Assembly (NCBI GenBank): GCA_963798325.1
Contig: CAWCSS010000009.1
Coordinates: 744,001 to 808,000, forward strand
Length of the DNA: 64,000 nucleotides
Source: Solirubrobacter sp963798325
GTDB taxonomy: Bacteria; Actinomycetota; Thermoleophilia; Solirubrobacterales; Solirubrobacteraceae
Direction: 5' to 3'
In this document: positions 8,452 to 17,400 of the stretch, piece after piece
How the letters are laid out: every line of letters starts with the position of its first letter
How positions within the stretch are numbered: the first letter of the stretch is position 1
Made by a program: the position numbers and the translations under genes
The notes under the pieces: generated by a model
Databases searched by the model: none
What the model was told of the DNA's origin: nothing
The model's input: the letters and a program-made list of their open reading frames with translations, nothing else

Positions 8452-10037
8452 GCGTTCAGCTCCTCCAGCAGGCGCTCCTTGAGGGCGAAGCGCTGGATCT
8501 TCGTCAGGCTCATCGGCCACTCGTCGCCGTCGATGAAGCGGATCAGCCGCGGCACCTTGAAGCTCGCGATGCGGCCCTTGCAGTAGTCGATCAGCTCCTG
8601 CGGGTCGACCTCCGCCCCGGGCAGCAGCTCGACGTACGCCGCCGGGACCTCGACGAGCTTGTCGTCCGGCATCCCGACGACCTGCGCGAGCTTGACCGCC
8701 GGGTGCGTGCACAGGTGCGACTCGACCTCCTGGGGCGCGACGTTCTCGCCGCCGACCTTGAGCGTCTCCTTGGCGCGGCCGAGGAACAGCACCTGCTTCT
8801 TGGCGTCGACGACGCCGAGGTCGCTCATCGTCACCCAGCCGCCGCCGGGCATCGATTCCGCGGTCTTCTCGGGGGACTTGTGGTAGCGCTCGAGCGTGTT
8901 GTAGCCGCGGAACTGGATGATCCCGGGCTCGCCCGGGCCGAGGGTCTGCCCGTCGTCGCCGACCACCCGCAGCTCGATCCCCGGGTGCGGGTGCCCGGAG
9001 GTGTTCATCCGGTCCTCGTAGCGGTCGTCGAGGCGGGTGACCGTCGCCGGGCCGCCCTCGGTGCCGCCGTACATCGTCAGCTGCGTCGCGTGCGGGATGC
9101 GCCGCTGGAACTTCTCCAGCACCTCCGGCGGGCAGGTGTTGAGGATCACCCGCAGCGTGCTCAGATCCGTGGACGCGAAGTCCGGGTGCGCGAGCAGGCC
9201 CTCCATGATCGGCTGGTAGGCGGGATAGAACTCGGTCGCGCCCTCGGCCTCCATCGACTCGAGCGCGCGGCCGGCGTCCCAGCTGTAGTCGGAGATGAAG
9301 GTCGCGCCGTGGCCGATCACCCACGTCAGCGCGCCCAGCGCCGCGACGTGGAAGAGCGGGAGCGGGTTCCAGTGCTTGTCCTCGGGGGTGGTGCGAAAGA
9401 CGCGCCCGCTGGACATCCACACGCGTACGAAGGCCTCGTGGGTGAGGATCGCGCCGCGCGGTTGCGAGGTCGTGCCGCTCGTGTAGAGGATCAGCGCGGG
9501 GTCGCGCACGCGCAGGCCCTCGACGCGCCGTCTCAGGGTGGCGTCGTCGGCCAGCGCGTCGAACTCGGCGCGCGACATGAACGGTGTGTCCTCGCGCTCG
9601 CCGAGCATCACCACGGGCGCGAAGCCCGGAAGCGCTTGGGAGATCAGCTGCGTGAAGTCGACGTACTCGTCGGCGCTGTCGTGGGTCAGCAGCGCGACCA
9701 GGTCGGCGTCCTCGACGATCGCCTGCAGCTCGACCGAGCGGTAGCGCGCGTTGATCGGGACGATCGTCGCCCCGGTCATCGAGATGCCGAAGAACGTGGC
9801 CACGATGTCCGGGTGGTTGGTCATCAGGTAGCCGACGTGCTGGCCGGGCTCGACGCCCATCGCGACGAGGCTGCTCGCGATCTGCCACGCCCGCTCGGCG
9901 AGTTGCCGGTAGGTCAGGCGGGTGCCGGGAAAGATCAGCGCCTCGTGATCGGGCGCGCGTCGCGCGCTGCGCAGCAGCAGGTGCCCGAGCGGCATGACGT
10001 CCTCGGCGAGGACGACGCGATCCAGCGGCGCGCCCAT
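8448..10037 (-). CDS. AMP-binding acyl-CoA ligase (tandem paralogue)
   Basis: 529 residues with the complete set of ligase motifs: P-loop LYTSGTTSQPRG, MYGGTEGG, GRAKETLKVGGENVAPQEVE and a terminal SLTKIQRF carrying the adenylation Lys. It shares long stretches with the next ligase (6865-8451), for example DVMPLGHLLLRSARR at the start and RIASFKVPRLIRFIDGDEW near the end. It forms CoA esters of an unknown acid in the cytoplasm. ATG 10037 overlaps the enoyl-CoA hydratase stop by one base (TGATG). Confidence 0.92.
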   Translation of the reverse strand: MGAPLDRVVLAEDVMPLGHLLLRSARRAPDHEALIFPGTRLTYRQLAERAWQIASSLVAMGVEPGQHVGYLMTNHPDIVATFFGISMTGATIVPINARYRSVELQAIVEDADLVALLTHDSADEYVDFTQLISQALPGFAPVVMLGEREDTPFMSRAEFDALADDATLRRRVEGLRVRDPALILYTSGTTSQPRGAILTHEAFVRVWMSSGRVFRTTPEDKHWNPLPLFHVAALGALTWVIGHGATFISDYSWDAGRALESMEAEGATEFYPAYQPIMEGLLAHPDFASTDLSTLRVILNTCPPEVLEKFQRRIPHATQLTMYGGTEGGPATVTRLDDRYEDRMNTSGHPHPGIELRVVGDDGQTLGPGEPGIIQFRGYNTLERYHKSPEKTAESMPGGGWVTMSDLGVVDAKKQVLFLGRAKETLKVGGENVAPQEVESHLCTHPAVKLAQVVGMPDDKLVEVPAAYVELLPGAEVDPQELIDYCKGRIASFKVPRLIRFIDGDEWPMSLTKIQRFALKERLLEELNA

Positions 10038-10789
10038 CAGCCGAACTCCGGCGCGCGGCGTTCCTGGAAGGCCTGGATGCCCTCGGCGAAGTCCTCCCCC
10101 ACCTGCAGCAGCGCGATCGACTCGCCCACCTGCTGCTGGGTCTCCCAGTTGTTGCGGTTCAGGACGCCCTTGCCGACGGAGGTCGCCAGCGGCGAGCGGG
10201 TGGCGATGATGCCCGCCAGGCGCTCGGCCTCGGTGAGGTGCTCGCCCTTCGCGGTGACCGTGTTCACGAGCCCGGCGAGCTTCGCCTCCTCGGCGCTCAG
10301 CGGCAGGCCCGTGAGGACCATGTACTTCATCCAGTGCAGGTTCACGTGGCTGAGGCCGCGGACCGCGCCCGGGCCGGGGATCAGGCCGACGCCCGCCTCC
10401 GGCGTGCCGAACCTGGCGGTCTCGTCGGCGACCACGATGTCGCACACCATGGTCAGCTCGCACCCGCCGCCGAGCGCGTGCCCGTGGACCGCGGCGATCA
10501 CCGGCTTGGGCAGCTCGTCCCACGCGCGGAAGCCGTTGAGCGCCTCGCGCATGTACTCGCGCCGCGCGGCCACACCGGGCGGGATGGTGCCGAAGTCGTC
10601 GATGTCGCCGCCGACGGAGAAGCACTTGCCGGCGCCGTGGACGATGACCACGCGCACGTCCGGGTTGAGCGCCAGCGCCTCCGCGGTGTCGCGCAGCTCG
10701 TTGTAGAACGTGCGCGGCATCGCGTTGAGCTTCTCCGCGCGATCGAGCGTGACCCAGGCGACCGCGTCGCGGACCTCGACCGTGAGCAT
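10037..10789 (-). CDS. Enoyl-CoA hydratase/isomerase family protein
   Basis: A 250-residue crotonase-fold protein. The oxyanion-hole strands are GAGKCFSVGGDIDDF and HGHALGGGCELTMVCD. The acidic residue of the second active-site position is in FGTPEAGVGLIPG, but the first is less clear, so either hydratase or isomerase activity is possible. It would add water to a 2-enoyl-CoA. It starts immediately after the stop of the NTF2-like gene and runs into the ligases with a one-base overlap. Confidence 0.9.
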   Translation of the reverse strand: MLTVEVRDAVAWVTLDRAEKLNAMPRTFYNELRDTAEALALNPDVRVVIVHGAGKCFSVGGDIDDFGTIPPGVAARREYMREALNGFRAWDELPKPVIAAVHGHALGGGCELTMVCDIVVADETARFGTPEAGVGLIPGPGAVRGLSHVNLHWMKYMVLTGLPLSAEEAKLAGLVNTVTAKGEHLTEAERLAGIIATRSPLATSVGKGVLNRNNWETQQQVGESIALLQVGEDFAEGIQAFQERRAPEFG

Positions 10790-11185
10790 CTAGATCCCGA
10801 GCTGCCGGCGCAGCGGATGCGAGTCGTACCAGGTCGAGAGCTTGGCGATCCTGCCGTGCTCGTCGAGGTCGAAGATGTCGATCGCCTGGAAGCTGATCGG
10901 GTCGCCCGTGTCGAGCTTGCCCGTGAAGTCGATCTCCACCGCGGCCGCCCGGCCGTCGACCAGGACGCGCGTCGCGTCGTCGAAGTGCTCCGGGTAGCGC
11001 GCGAGGACCTTCGGGAAGTACGCCGCGATGTCGTCGCGTCCCTGGCGCGGCCGCATGCCGGGGGCGATCAGCACGCCGTCCTCGGCGAACAGCGCGGCCA
11101 CGTCGTCGTAGCGCTCCGAGTTGATGGCGTCGAAGTACGCGCCGATCACCGCGCGGACGTCGAGCAGGGTCTCCTCCAGGCTCAT
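10790..11185 (-). CDS. NTF2/SnoaL-like fold protein
   Basis: 131 residues with the pattern of the NTF2-like superfamily: an N-terminal helix (VRAVIGAYFDAINSERYDDVAALFAEDGVL), RQGRDDIAAYFPKVL, then beta strands ending FDLDEHGRIAKLSTWYDSHPLRRQL. Such proteins include ketosteroid isomerase-like enzymes, dehydratases and non-catalytic ligand binders. The conserved sheet end IFDLDEHGRI is typical but does not settle the activity. I use ATG 11185; the earlier in-frame start at 11206 would lie inside the operator. First gene of the operon running to 5710. Confidence 0.82.
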   Translation of the reverse strand: MSLEETLLDVRAVIGAYFDAINSERYDDVAALFAEDGVLIAPGMRPRQGRDDIAAYFPKVLARYPEHFDDATRVLVDGRAAAVEIDFTGKLDTGDPISFQAIDIFDLDEHGRIAKLSTWYDSHPLRRQLGI

Positions 11186-11202
11186 GGAAGGCAAGTTATC
11201 AC

Positions 11203-11218
11203 CCAAACGGTTGGTTGG
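11203..11218 (+). promoter_or_regulatory. Operator site 2 of the CCAAAC regulon (divergent promoter)
   Basis: CCAAACGGTTGGTTGG in the 46-bp gap between divergent starts at 11185 and 11232. TAATCT (11220-11225) follows and would place the rightward transcript start at about the ATG at 11232. One site could control both the ligase operon and the hydratase/SDR pair. Confidence 0.75.
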
Positions 11219-11231
11219 CTAATCTTTGTCC

Positions 11232-11966
11232 ATGGAGACCTTCGAGATCGACCGGCGCGGGGATGGGACGGCGCTCGTGACCATCACGCGCCCGGACAAG
11301 CTCAACGCGATGAACCACGCGTTCTTCGGCGAGCTGCCCGAGGTCATGCGCTCGCTCGATGAGGATGATGACGTGCGCGCGGCGGTGCTGACGGGCGCCG
11401 GCAAGGCGTTCTCGGCGGGCGGTGACATCTCGGACTTCCATGCCCTGAACGGCATGCTCGACTACCGCCGCCAGGTGAAGATGGCGCTCGAGGGCTTCCT
11501 GTCGATCGAGCGCGCCGAGACGCCGATGATCGCCGCCGTCAACGGGCTGGCGTTCGGGGGCGGGACCGAGATCACCTTGGCCTGCGACGTCGCGATGGCC
11601 TCGCCCCGCGCGCGCTTCGCGTTCAAGGAGATCACCCTGGGCCTGATGCCGGGCTACGGGCTCGTGCGCGGGCCGGAGGTGATCGGCCGCGCGTGGACGC
11701 ACTGGCTCACGCTGTCCGGGGACGAGATCGATGCGGCGAAGGCGCTGGAGATCGGGCTCGTGCAGCAGGTGTCCTCCGATGTGGTCGCTGACGCGCTGGC
11801 GCTCGCGGCGCGGATCGCCGCCCATCCCCCGCTGGGGCTGCGGGTGGCGAAGCGCTTCATCAACCGCGCCGCGCCGTCGGCCATCGCCGAGTCGATCGAG
11901 GCCACCGCGTTCCTGCAGGCCGACCCCGACACCCGCGAGCGCGTCGCGGCGTTCGTGAACCGATGA
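11232..11966 (+). CDS. Enoyl-CoA hydratase/isomerase family protein
   Basis: A 244-residue crotonase-fold enzyme. GAGKAFSAGGDISDF and NGLAFGGGTEITLACD form the oxyanion hole; the second catalytic position lies in FAFKEITLGLMPGYG. Compared with the hydratase at 10037 it shares the fold but not much sequence outside the core, so the two likely act on different intermediates. The ATG at 11232 is about 7 nt after a TAATCT -10, so the mRNA is probably leaderless. ATGA overlap with the following SDR. Confidence 0.9.
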   Translation: METFEIDRRGDGTALVTITRPDKLNAMNHAFFGELPEVMRSLDEDDDVRAAVLTGAGKAFSAGGDISDFHALNGMLDYRRQVKMALEGFLSIERAETPMIAAVNGLAFGGGTEITLACDVAMASPRARFAFKEITLGLMPGYGLVRGPEVIGRAWTHWLTLSGDEIDAAKALEIGLVQQVSSDVVADALALAARIAAHPPLGLRVAKRFINRAAPSAIAESIEATAFLQADPDTRERVAAFVNR

Positions 11967-12694
11967 AGCGCCTCCAAGGCCGCGTCGCGCTGGTCACCGG
12001 CGCCGGCGGCGGCATCGGCCGGGCGATCGCCGAGCGGCTCGCGTCAGAGGGCGCGTCGGTGCTGATCAACGACCGCGACCCTGAGCTGTGCGCGCGCGCC
12101 GCAGCGGAGCTCGGCGGCGTGCCCGCGCCCGGCGACGTCACCTCGCCCGCGGACATGGCGGCGGTCATGGCCCTCACCGAGCGCCTCGACATCGTGGTCA
12201 ACAACGCCGGCGTCACCCGCGACGCCCCGATCCACCGCATGACCGACGCCGACTGGAACATCGTCCAGGACGTCGCCCTGCGCGGCGCATTCAACGTCTG
12301 CCGCGCGGCGGCGCCACTCCTGCGCGGCGAGTCCGACCATCACCGCAAGGTGGTGAACATCAGCTCGGCGGTCGCGGTGTACGGCGCCCGCGGAGCGTCC
12401 AACTACTGCGCGGCGAAGGCCGGCCTGATCGGGCTGACCAAATCGCTCGCGCGCGAGTGGGCGCGAGACCGCATCAACGTCAACGCCGTCGCACCGGGCC
12501 TGATCTCCGGCACCGGCCTCACCGACGCCAAGCCGCAGGACCTGATCGAGCGCGTGGCCGCCTCGATTCCTCTGGGTCGCGCCGGCACTCCGGCCGACGT
12601 CGCCGCCACCGTCGCGTTCCTGGCCTCGCCGGACGCCGACTACATGACCGGGCAGGTGCTCGAGCTCCACGGCGGAGCCGAAGTCCTGGGCTAA
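11963..12694 (+). CDS. SDR family oxidoreductase (FabG-like)
   Basis: 243 residues with TGAGGGIG near residue 13, NNAGVTRD, the Ser of NISSAVAVYG, and YCAAK as catalytic Tyr/Lys, ending MTGQVLELHGG. It resembles 3-oxoacyl-[ACP/CoA] reductases and the SDR at 573. In this two-gene unit behind an enoyl-CoA hydratase it would oxidise the resulting hydroxyacyl-CoA, as an alternative to the 3-hydroxyacyl-CoA dehydrogenase. The partner cofactor and substrate are not certain. Confidence 0.9.
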   Translation: MKRLQGRVALVTGAGGGIGRAIAERLASEGASVLINDRDPELCARAAAELGGVPAPGDVTSPADMAAVMALTERLDIVVNNAGVTRDAPIHRMTDADWNIVQDVALRGAFNVCRAAAPLLRGESDHHRKVVNISSAVAVYGARGASNYCAAKAGLIGLTKSLAREWARDRINVNAVAPGLISGTGLTDAKPQDLIERVAASIPLGRAGTPADVAATVAFLASPDADYMTGQVLELHGGAEVLG

Positions 12695-12784
12695 CCGCCG
12701 AATCGGCAATTTGTTGCGCTGAGGTATTGCTTTTTGATGGCGGGATGAGAGAAGGTCGCTCCGAGAGCAGAAACGGAGGACTGC

Positions 12785-14464
12785 ATGCATCGCACACGGT
12801 TGGTCGCCGCTGTTGCAGCGGTTGCGTTCGTCACGTCGATCGAGAGCGCCGGGGCCGCGACCTACGCGGTCGGCCACACGGTCAAGCGCATCGAGGTGGC
12901 CGGTACCGCGCCGAATGAGCTCCGCGCGGTCGATGTCCACCTCTGGTACCCCGCAGATGCGGCCAGTGCCGCCGCGCGGCCGCTGACCGTCTACCGGTCG
13001 GCGCTGTACGGCAAGCCGCTCCCGGCGCAGTGGGACCCGCTGGCCTGGTCGCTCACGTCCAAGCTCGCGCACGAGGACGCATCCGTGGAGTCCGCGGCCA
13101 AGCCGTTCCCGGTGATCGTGTTCTCACACGGGTCGGTCAACGACCCGCTCAACGAGGCCAGCCTGCTGGAGCTGATCGCGGGCGCCGGCTTCGTGGTCGC
13201 CTCGCCGGCGCACGTGACCGACACGCAGGACGACGTGCGCATCGACTACATCAACCAGCAGGCGGGCACGCGCCTGTTCCAGTGCAACGACGGGCTCACG
13301 CGCACCGGGCCGGTGGTGGCCAACGAGTGCTCGAGGCCAGGCTCGGCGGCCAACCAGGCCGTGCTCAACCAGCGGATGGTCGACCGCTCCCGGGACATCT
13401 CGAAGGTCCTGGATTCGCTTCCCGGCTGGGTCGGCGCCCGAGCCGACATGGCCAAGGTCGGCGTCCTCGGGCACTCGCGCGGCACGCTCAGCGGCCTCGG
13501 CGCCGCCGGCGGGAGCACGACGTGGGGCGTCGCGAAGGAGCCGCGGGTGCGGGCGGTGATGGGGATGGCGAGCGGCGGCACGCAGGCCGCGACGCTGCAG
13601 CCCAACCTCGCCGACGTCCAGGTCCCCACGCTGTGGATCGCCGGCGGCCGGGACCAGAACTCACCGCTGGCCGCCAACCAGGCGGGCTTTGCCGCGATCG
13701 GCGGCGCCGACAAGACCTTCGAGGTGCTTCCCGACGCCCACCATCGCTCGTTCCTGTCGACGTTCTGCGACCAACTCCAGGCGTCCGGCGCCATCACCCA
13801 GGCCAACCCGACCCGGGCGATCCTGGACGCGCACACCTTCACCGCCCTGCTGACCAACAACGTCTCCGGCAACGCGGTCGACTACTGCAGCTTCGCCACG
13901 TTCACCACCCCGGTCGACATCCGGCCGCTGGTCGCCGCGAGGACCGGCTTCAACGTCACCGCCGCCAACGTGCCCACGACCGGGCTCTCGCAGGACACGG
14001 TCACCCAGCAGATGGCGGACCGGGCCGTCTCCTTCTTCACCGCCAAGCTCGCCCGCGCGGCGGGTGGCGCCGTGAACGCGACCGTGCCGGCCACGCTCGC
14101 GCTCACGCTCGGGACCACCCCGTCGTTCGGTGCCTTCAACCCGGGCGTCGACGGCACCTACACCGCCGGCACGACCGCCACCGTGATCTCCACCGCCGCT
14201 GACGCCACGCTCTCGGTCGCCGACCCGAGCACCACCGCCACGGGCCGGCTGGTCAACGGCACCTTCGCCCTGACCGAGCCGCTTCGCGTCCGCGCCAACA
14301 CGGCGCCGTACGCGCCGCTCGGCACCCTGCTGACCTACGCAGCGCCGATCAGCAACGACATCGTCACGGTCTCCTTCCAACAACACATCGGTGCCGGCGA
14401 GCCTCTGCGGACGGGCACCTACAGCAAGTCGCTCACGTTCACGCTGTCGACGACGACGCCATGA
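12785..14464 (+). CDS. Secreted alpha/beta hydrolase
   Basis: 559 residues. A signal peptide (MHRTRLVAAVAAVAFVTSIESAGA) is followed by an alpha/beta-hydrolase domain of the platelet-activating-factor acetylhydrolase/dienelactone type. The strand VIVFSHGS carries the oxyanion loop, the nucleophile is Ser in GVLGHSRGT, and Asp (GGRDQNS) and His (PDAHHRSF) complete the triad. A long insert with paired cysteines follows the first strand, and roughly 150 C-terminal residues form a threonine/alanine-rich beta domain. It probably cleaves esters outside the cell. The RBS GGAGGA precedes ATG. It is convergent with the protease gene and not part of the upstream operon. Confidence 0.85.
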   Translation: MHRTRLVAAVAAVAFVTSIESAGAATYAVGHTVKRIEVAGTAPNELRAVDVHLWYPADAASAAARPLTVYRSALYGKPLPAQWDPLAWSLTSKLAHEDASVESAAKPFPVIVFSHGSVNDPLNEASLLELIAGAGFVVASPAHVTDTQDDVRIDYINQQAGTRLFQCNDGLTRTGPVVANECSRPGSAANQAVLNQRMVDRSRDISKVLDSLPGWVGARADMAKVGVLGHSRGTLSGLGAAGGSTTWGVAKEPRVRAVMGMASGGTQAATLQPNLADVQVPTLWIAGGRDQNSPLAANQAGFAAIGGADKTFEVLPDAHHRSFLSTFCDQLQASGAITQANPTRAILDAHTFTALLTNNVSGNAVDYCSFATFTTPVDIRPLVAARTGFNVTAANVPTTGLSQDTVTQQMADRAVSFFTAKLARAAGGAVNATVPATLALTLGTTPSFGAFNPGVDGTYTAGTTATVISTAADATLSVADPSTTATGRLVNGTFALTEPLRVRANTAPYAPLGTLLTYAAPISNDIVTVSFQQHIGAGEPLRTGTYSKSLTFTLSTTTP

Positions 14465-14493
14465 AACGGCGGCTCCTGGTTCTCTAGGGGGTG

Positions 14494-17400
14494 CTACTTC
14501 CGGGCTCGGATGACCACGACGCGGACGTTTGCGCCCGTCGCCGCCGGGAGGCGCAGCGTGGCCGTCTTGCGCAGCGTCACCTTGGCGCTGCACGGCGGCG
14601 GCACGGACCCGGCGGTGATCGTGGCGGGGCAGGCCCACGCGACGAGCTTGCCCTTGACGCTCGCCGGCCGGCGGAGCTTGACCTTCGCCGCCGGCGTGGG
14701 CTTCGCCGCGCTGGCGTGCGCGCCGCCGGTCTGCAGCGTCGCCACGGCGAGCGTGGTGCCCTGCGCGTTGCGCAGCGCCGTGTGGCCGCTGGTCAGGACC
14801 GCGGCGGCGGCCTGCGCGTTGACGACCGGCCCGACGTAGCGAGAGGACCAGACCGTGGTCTCGCCGCCGCTGTTGGCCGCCGTCTCGCGAACGCGCAGGA
14901 TCGCGCCGAGATCGCCGGCGGCGATCGTGTAGGTCCGGTCGTTGGCCGCCCCGCGCGGCGTGCAGACGTTGGTGCAGCGCATCATCTCGGTGACGTCGGA
15001 GGTCACGGCCGGGCCGCTGAAGGTGCCCGGGGTGGCGGTCACCGTGTCGCCGACGCGACCCGTGCTGTTGGAGATCACCGGCAGCGTCTTCCAGCGCGGG
15101 CCGGCGATCAGCGTCGCGGCCACCGTCTCGGCGGAGCGGGCGGAGACCGAGCCGTCGCTGTTGGTGGCGGTGCTGACCGCCACCAGCGTGGAACCGACGT
15201 CCGCGGCGAGCAGCGTGTACTGGCTTCCGCCGGCGCCGCTGATCGGCCGGCACACGCCGCCGCTGCAGCGCTCCCACGAGAGGCGGTAGGTCGTGTCGGG
15301 GGTGCTGGCCCAGGTGGCTCCGCCGACGGTCAGCGTCACGCCCTGCTGGATCACCGGGCTCGGGCTCTGGATCAACGGAACGCCGGTGTTGACCGGCGGC
15401 GCGGCGGCGACCGGGCCGGTCGCGGCGGCCTTCGCCGTCCCTGATCCCCACGGGTTGGCCGCGGTCACGACGACCGTCACGGTGAACCCCTTGTCGGCCG
15501 CGGTGAGCACGTAGGCGTCCGCGGTGGCGCCGGCGATCGCCCGGCAGTCGGCGCCGTTGCAGCGCAGCCACTGGTAATCGAAGCGGGTGGGCGCGTCGGT
15601 CCACGTCCCGGTGCCGGCGCGGAGGGTTCCCCCGCGGATCGCGGTGCCGCTCACGACCGGCGCGACGAGCGAGCGCGGGACCGGCCGTGTCTGGATCTGC
15701 ACCGGCTCGCTCTGCGCCGTCGCGCTCTGCCCGGACGTCGCCGCGGCGACGACGAGCACGAGCGCGTGGCCGGCATCGTCGGCGCTCAGGGGGTACTCCG
15801 ACCCGCCGCCGACCGACGCGCAGTTGGAGTTGCCGTCCGCGTCGCAGCGCCGCCACTCGAGCCGCAGCTCGGCCGACGGGAAGCTCCAGCGCCCCGCGTC
15901 GCCGCTCAGCGTCTCCCCGACGTAGGCATCGCCGGAGATGCTGGGCGGTGTGAGGTTGCGCAGCACCAGGCGAGCGACGGTGCCGGTCAGCGCGCCGGAC
16001 GCGGCAGTCGTCCCGCCGCCGGAGCCGGCCACGACGCGGACGCCCAGGCGACGGCCGACGTCGGCGGCCGAGAGCGTGTACGTGGTGCCCGTGCCCGCCT
16101 CTTCGCAACCCGCGGTGATGGCGGTCGCGTCGGCCGGGCAGCGCAGCCACGTGTAGCTGAACGTCGCGCTCGGGGTGTCCCAGATTCCCGGGACGGCCGT
16201 GAGCGTTGACGCCTCCTGCGGCGTTCCCGACGGCGCGGCCGGGGCCACCGTGTTCACGGGCGGCGCGGCGACACGCTCGGTGGCGGTGGACGTCGCGCCG
16301 GCGGTGCCGTCGGCGTTGGTCGCCGTGACCTTCACACGAACGCTCTTGCCGACATCCGCCGGCCCCAGCGTGTAGGTCGGCCCGGTCGCACCCGGGATGT
16401 CCACGCCGTCGCGCTGCCACGCGTAGGCGTAGTCGGCACCGGCCGGGGTCCAGTCGCCGGGCGTGGCCGTCAGCGTCGCGTTGAGCTTCGCCGCGCCCGT
16501 GACGGTCGGGAGGCCGGTGTTGCTGGGCGCGGCCGCGGCGACGGTCGCCGTGGCCGCGCTGACCGCGCTCGCCACACCGTCGAGGTTGGTCGCGGTGACG
16601 CGCAGCCGGACCACGGTGCCCACGTCTGAGGCACCAAGGGTGTAGGCCGAGCCGGTCGCGCCGGGGATGTCCGTGTACGTCCCGTTCGTGCGGCGCTGCC
16701 ACTGGAACGCGTAGTCGTTCTCGATCCCGCCCCAGACGCCGGGCGTCGACGTCAGGATCGAGGCGCGGCGTGGGGTTCCCGAGATCGTCGGCGAGCCGAG
16801 GCTGACCGGCGGCCCGCCCTTGACCACGCTCGAGTCGATGCTCGTGGCGCCGACGCTTGCGTCGGCGTTGGTGGCGGTGACCCGGATCCGCACCGTCGAG
16901 CCGACATCGGCGATGCCGAGCAGGTAGGTCGCGCCGGTCGCGCCGGCGATGTCGGTGTACCCGGAGCCGAAGTCGTGCTGCCACTGGTAGGCGAGGCTGA
17001 CCCCCGGTCCGCTCCACGTGCCCGCCGAAGCGCTCAGCGTGGTGCCACGCAGGGTCGCGCCGGTGACGACCGGCAGGGCCGTGTTGACGGGCGGCGCGGC
17101 CTGGACGGTCGCGGTCGGGGCGCTGGCGCGGCTGCCGGCGCCGTCCGGGTTGGAGGCGGTGACGAGCAGGCGCACCTTGGCGCCGACGTCGGCGAGGGTG
17201 AGCTCGTAGCCGGCGCCGGTCGCGCCCGCGATGTCCACCCAGTTCGTCCCGTCGGCCGAGCGCTGCCACCGGTAGTCGTACGTGTTCTGGTTCCCGCTCC
17301 AGGTGCCCGGCGTGGAGGTCAGCGCGGCGGTGCGCTTCGCGGTGCCGGTGATCGTCGGCGCGACGGTGTTGGCCGGCCCGGCGCCGGTCACCGTGGCGCT

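Noticed and set aside
11186..11206. Upstream start for the NTF2-like gene at 11206
   Set aside because: It would place the start codon inside the operator; homology and the divergent promoter arrangement favour 11185.
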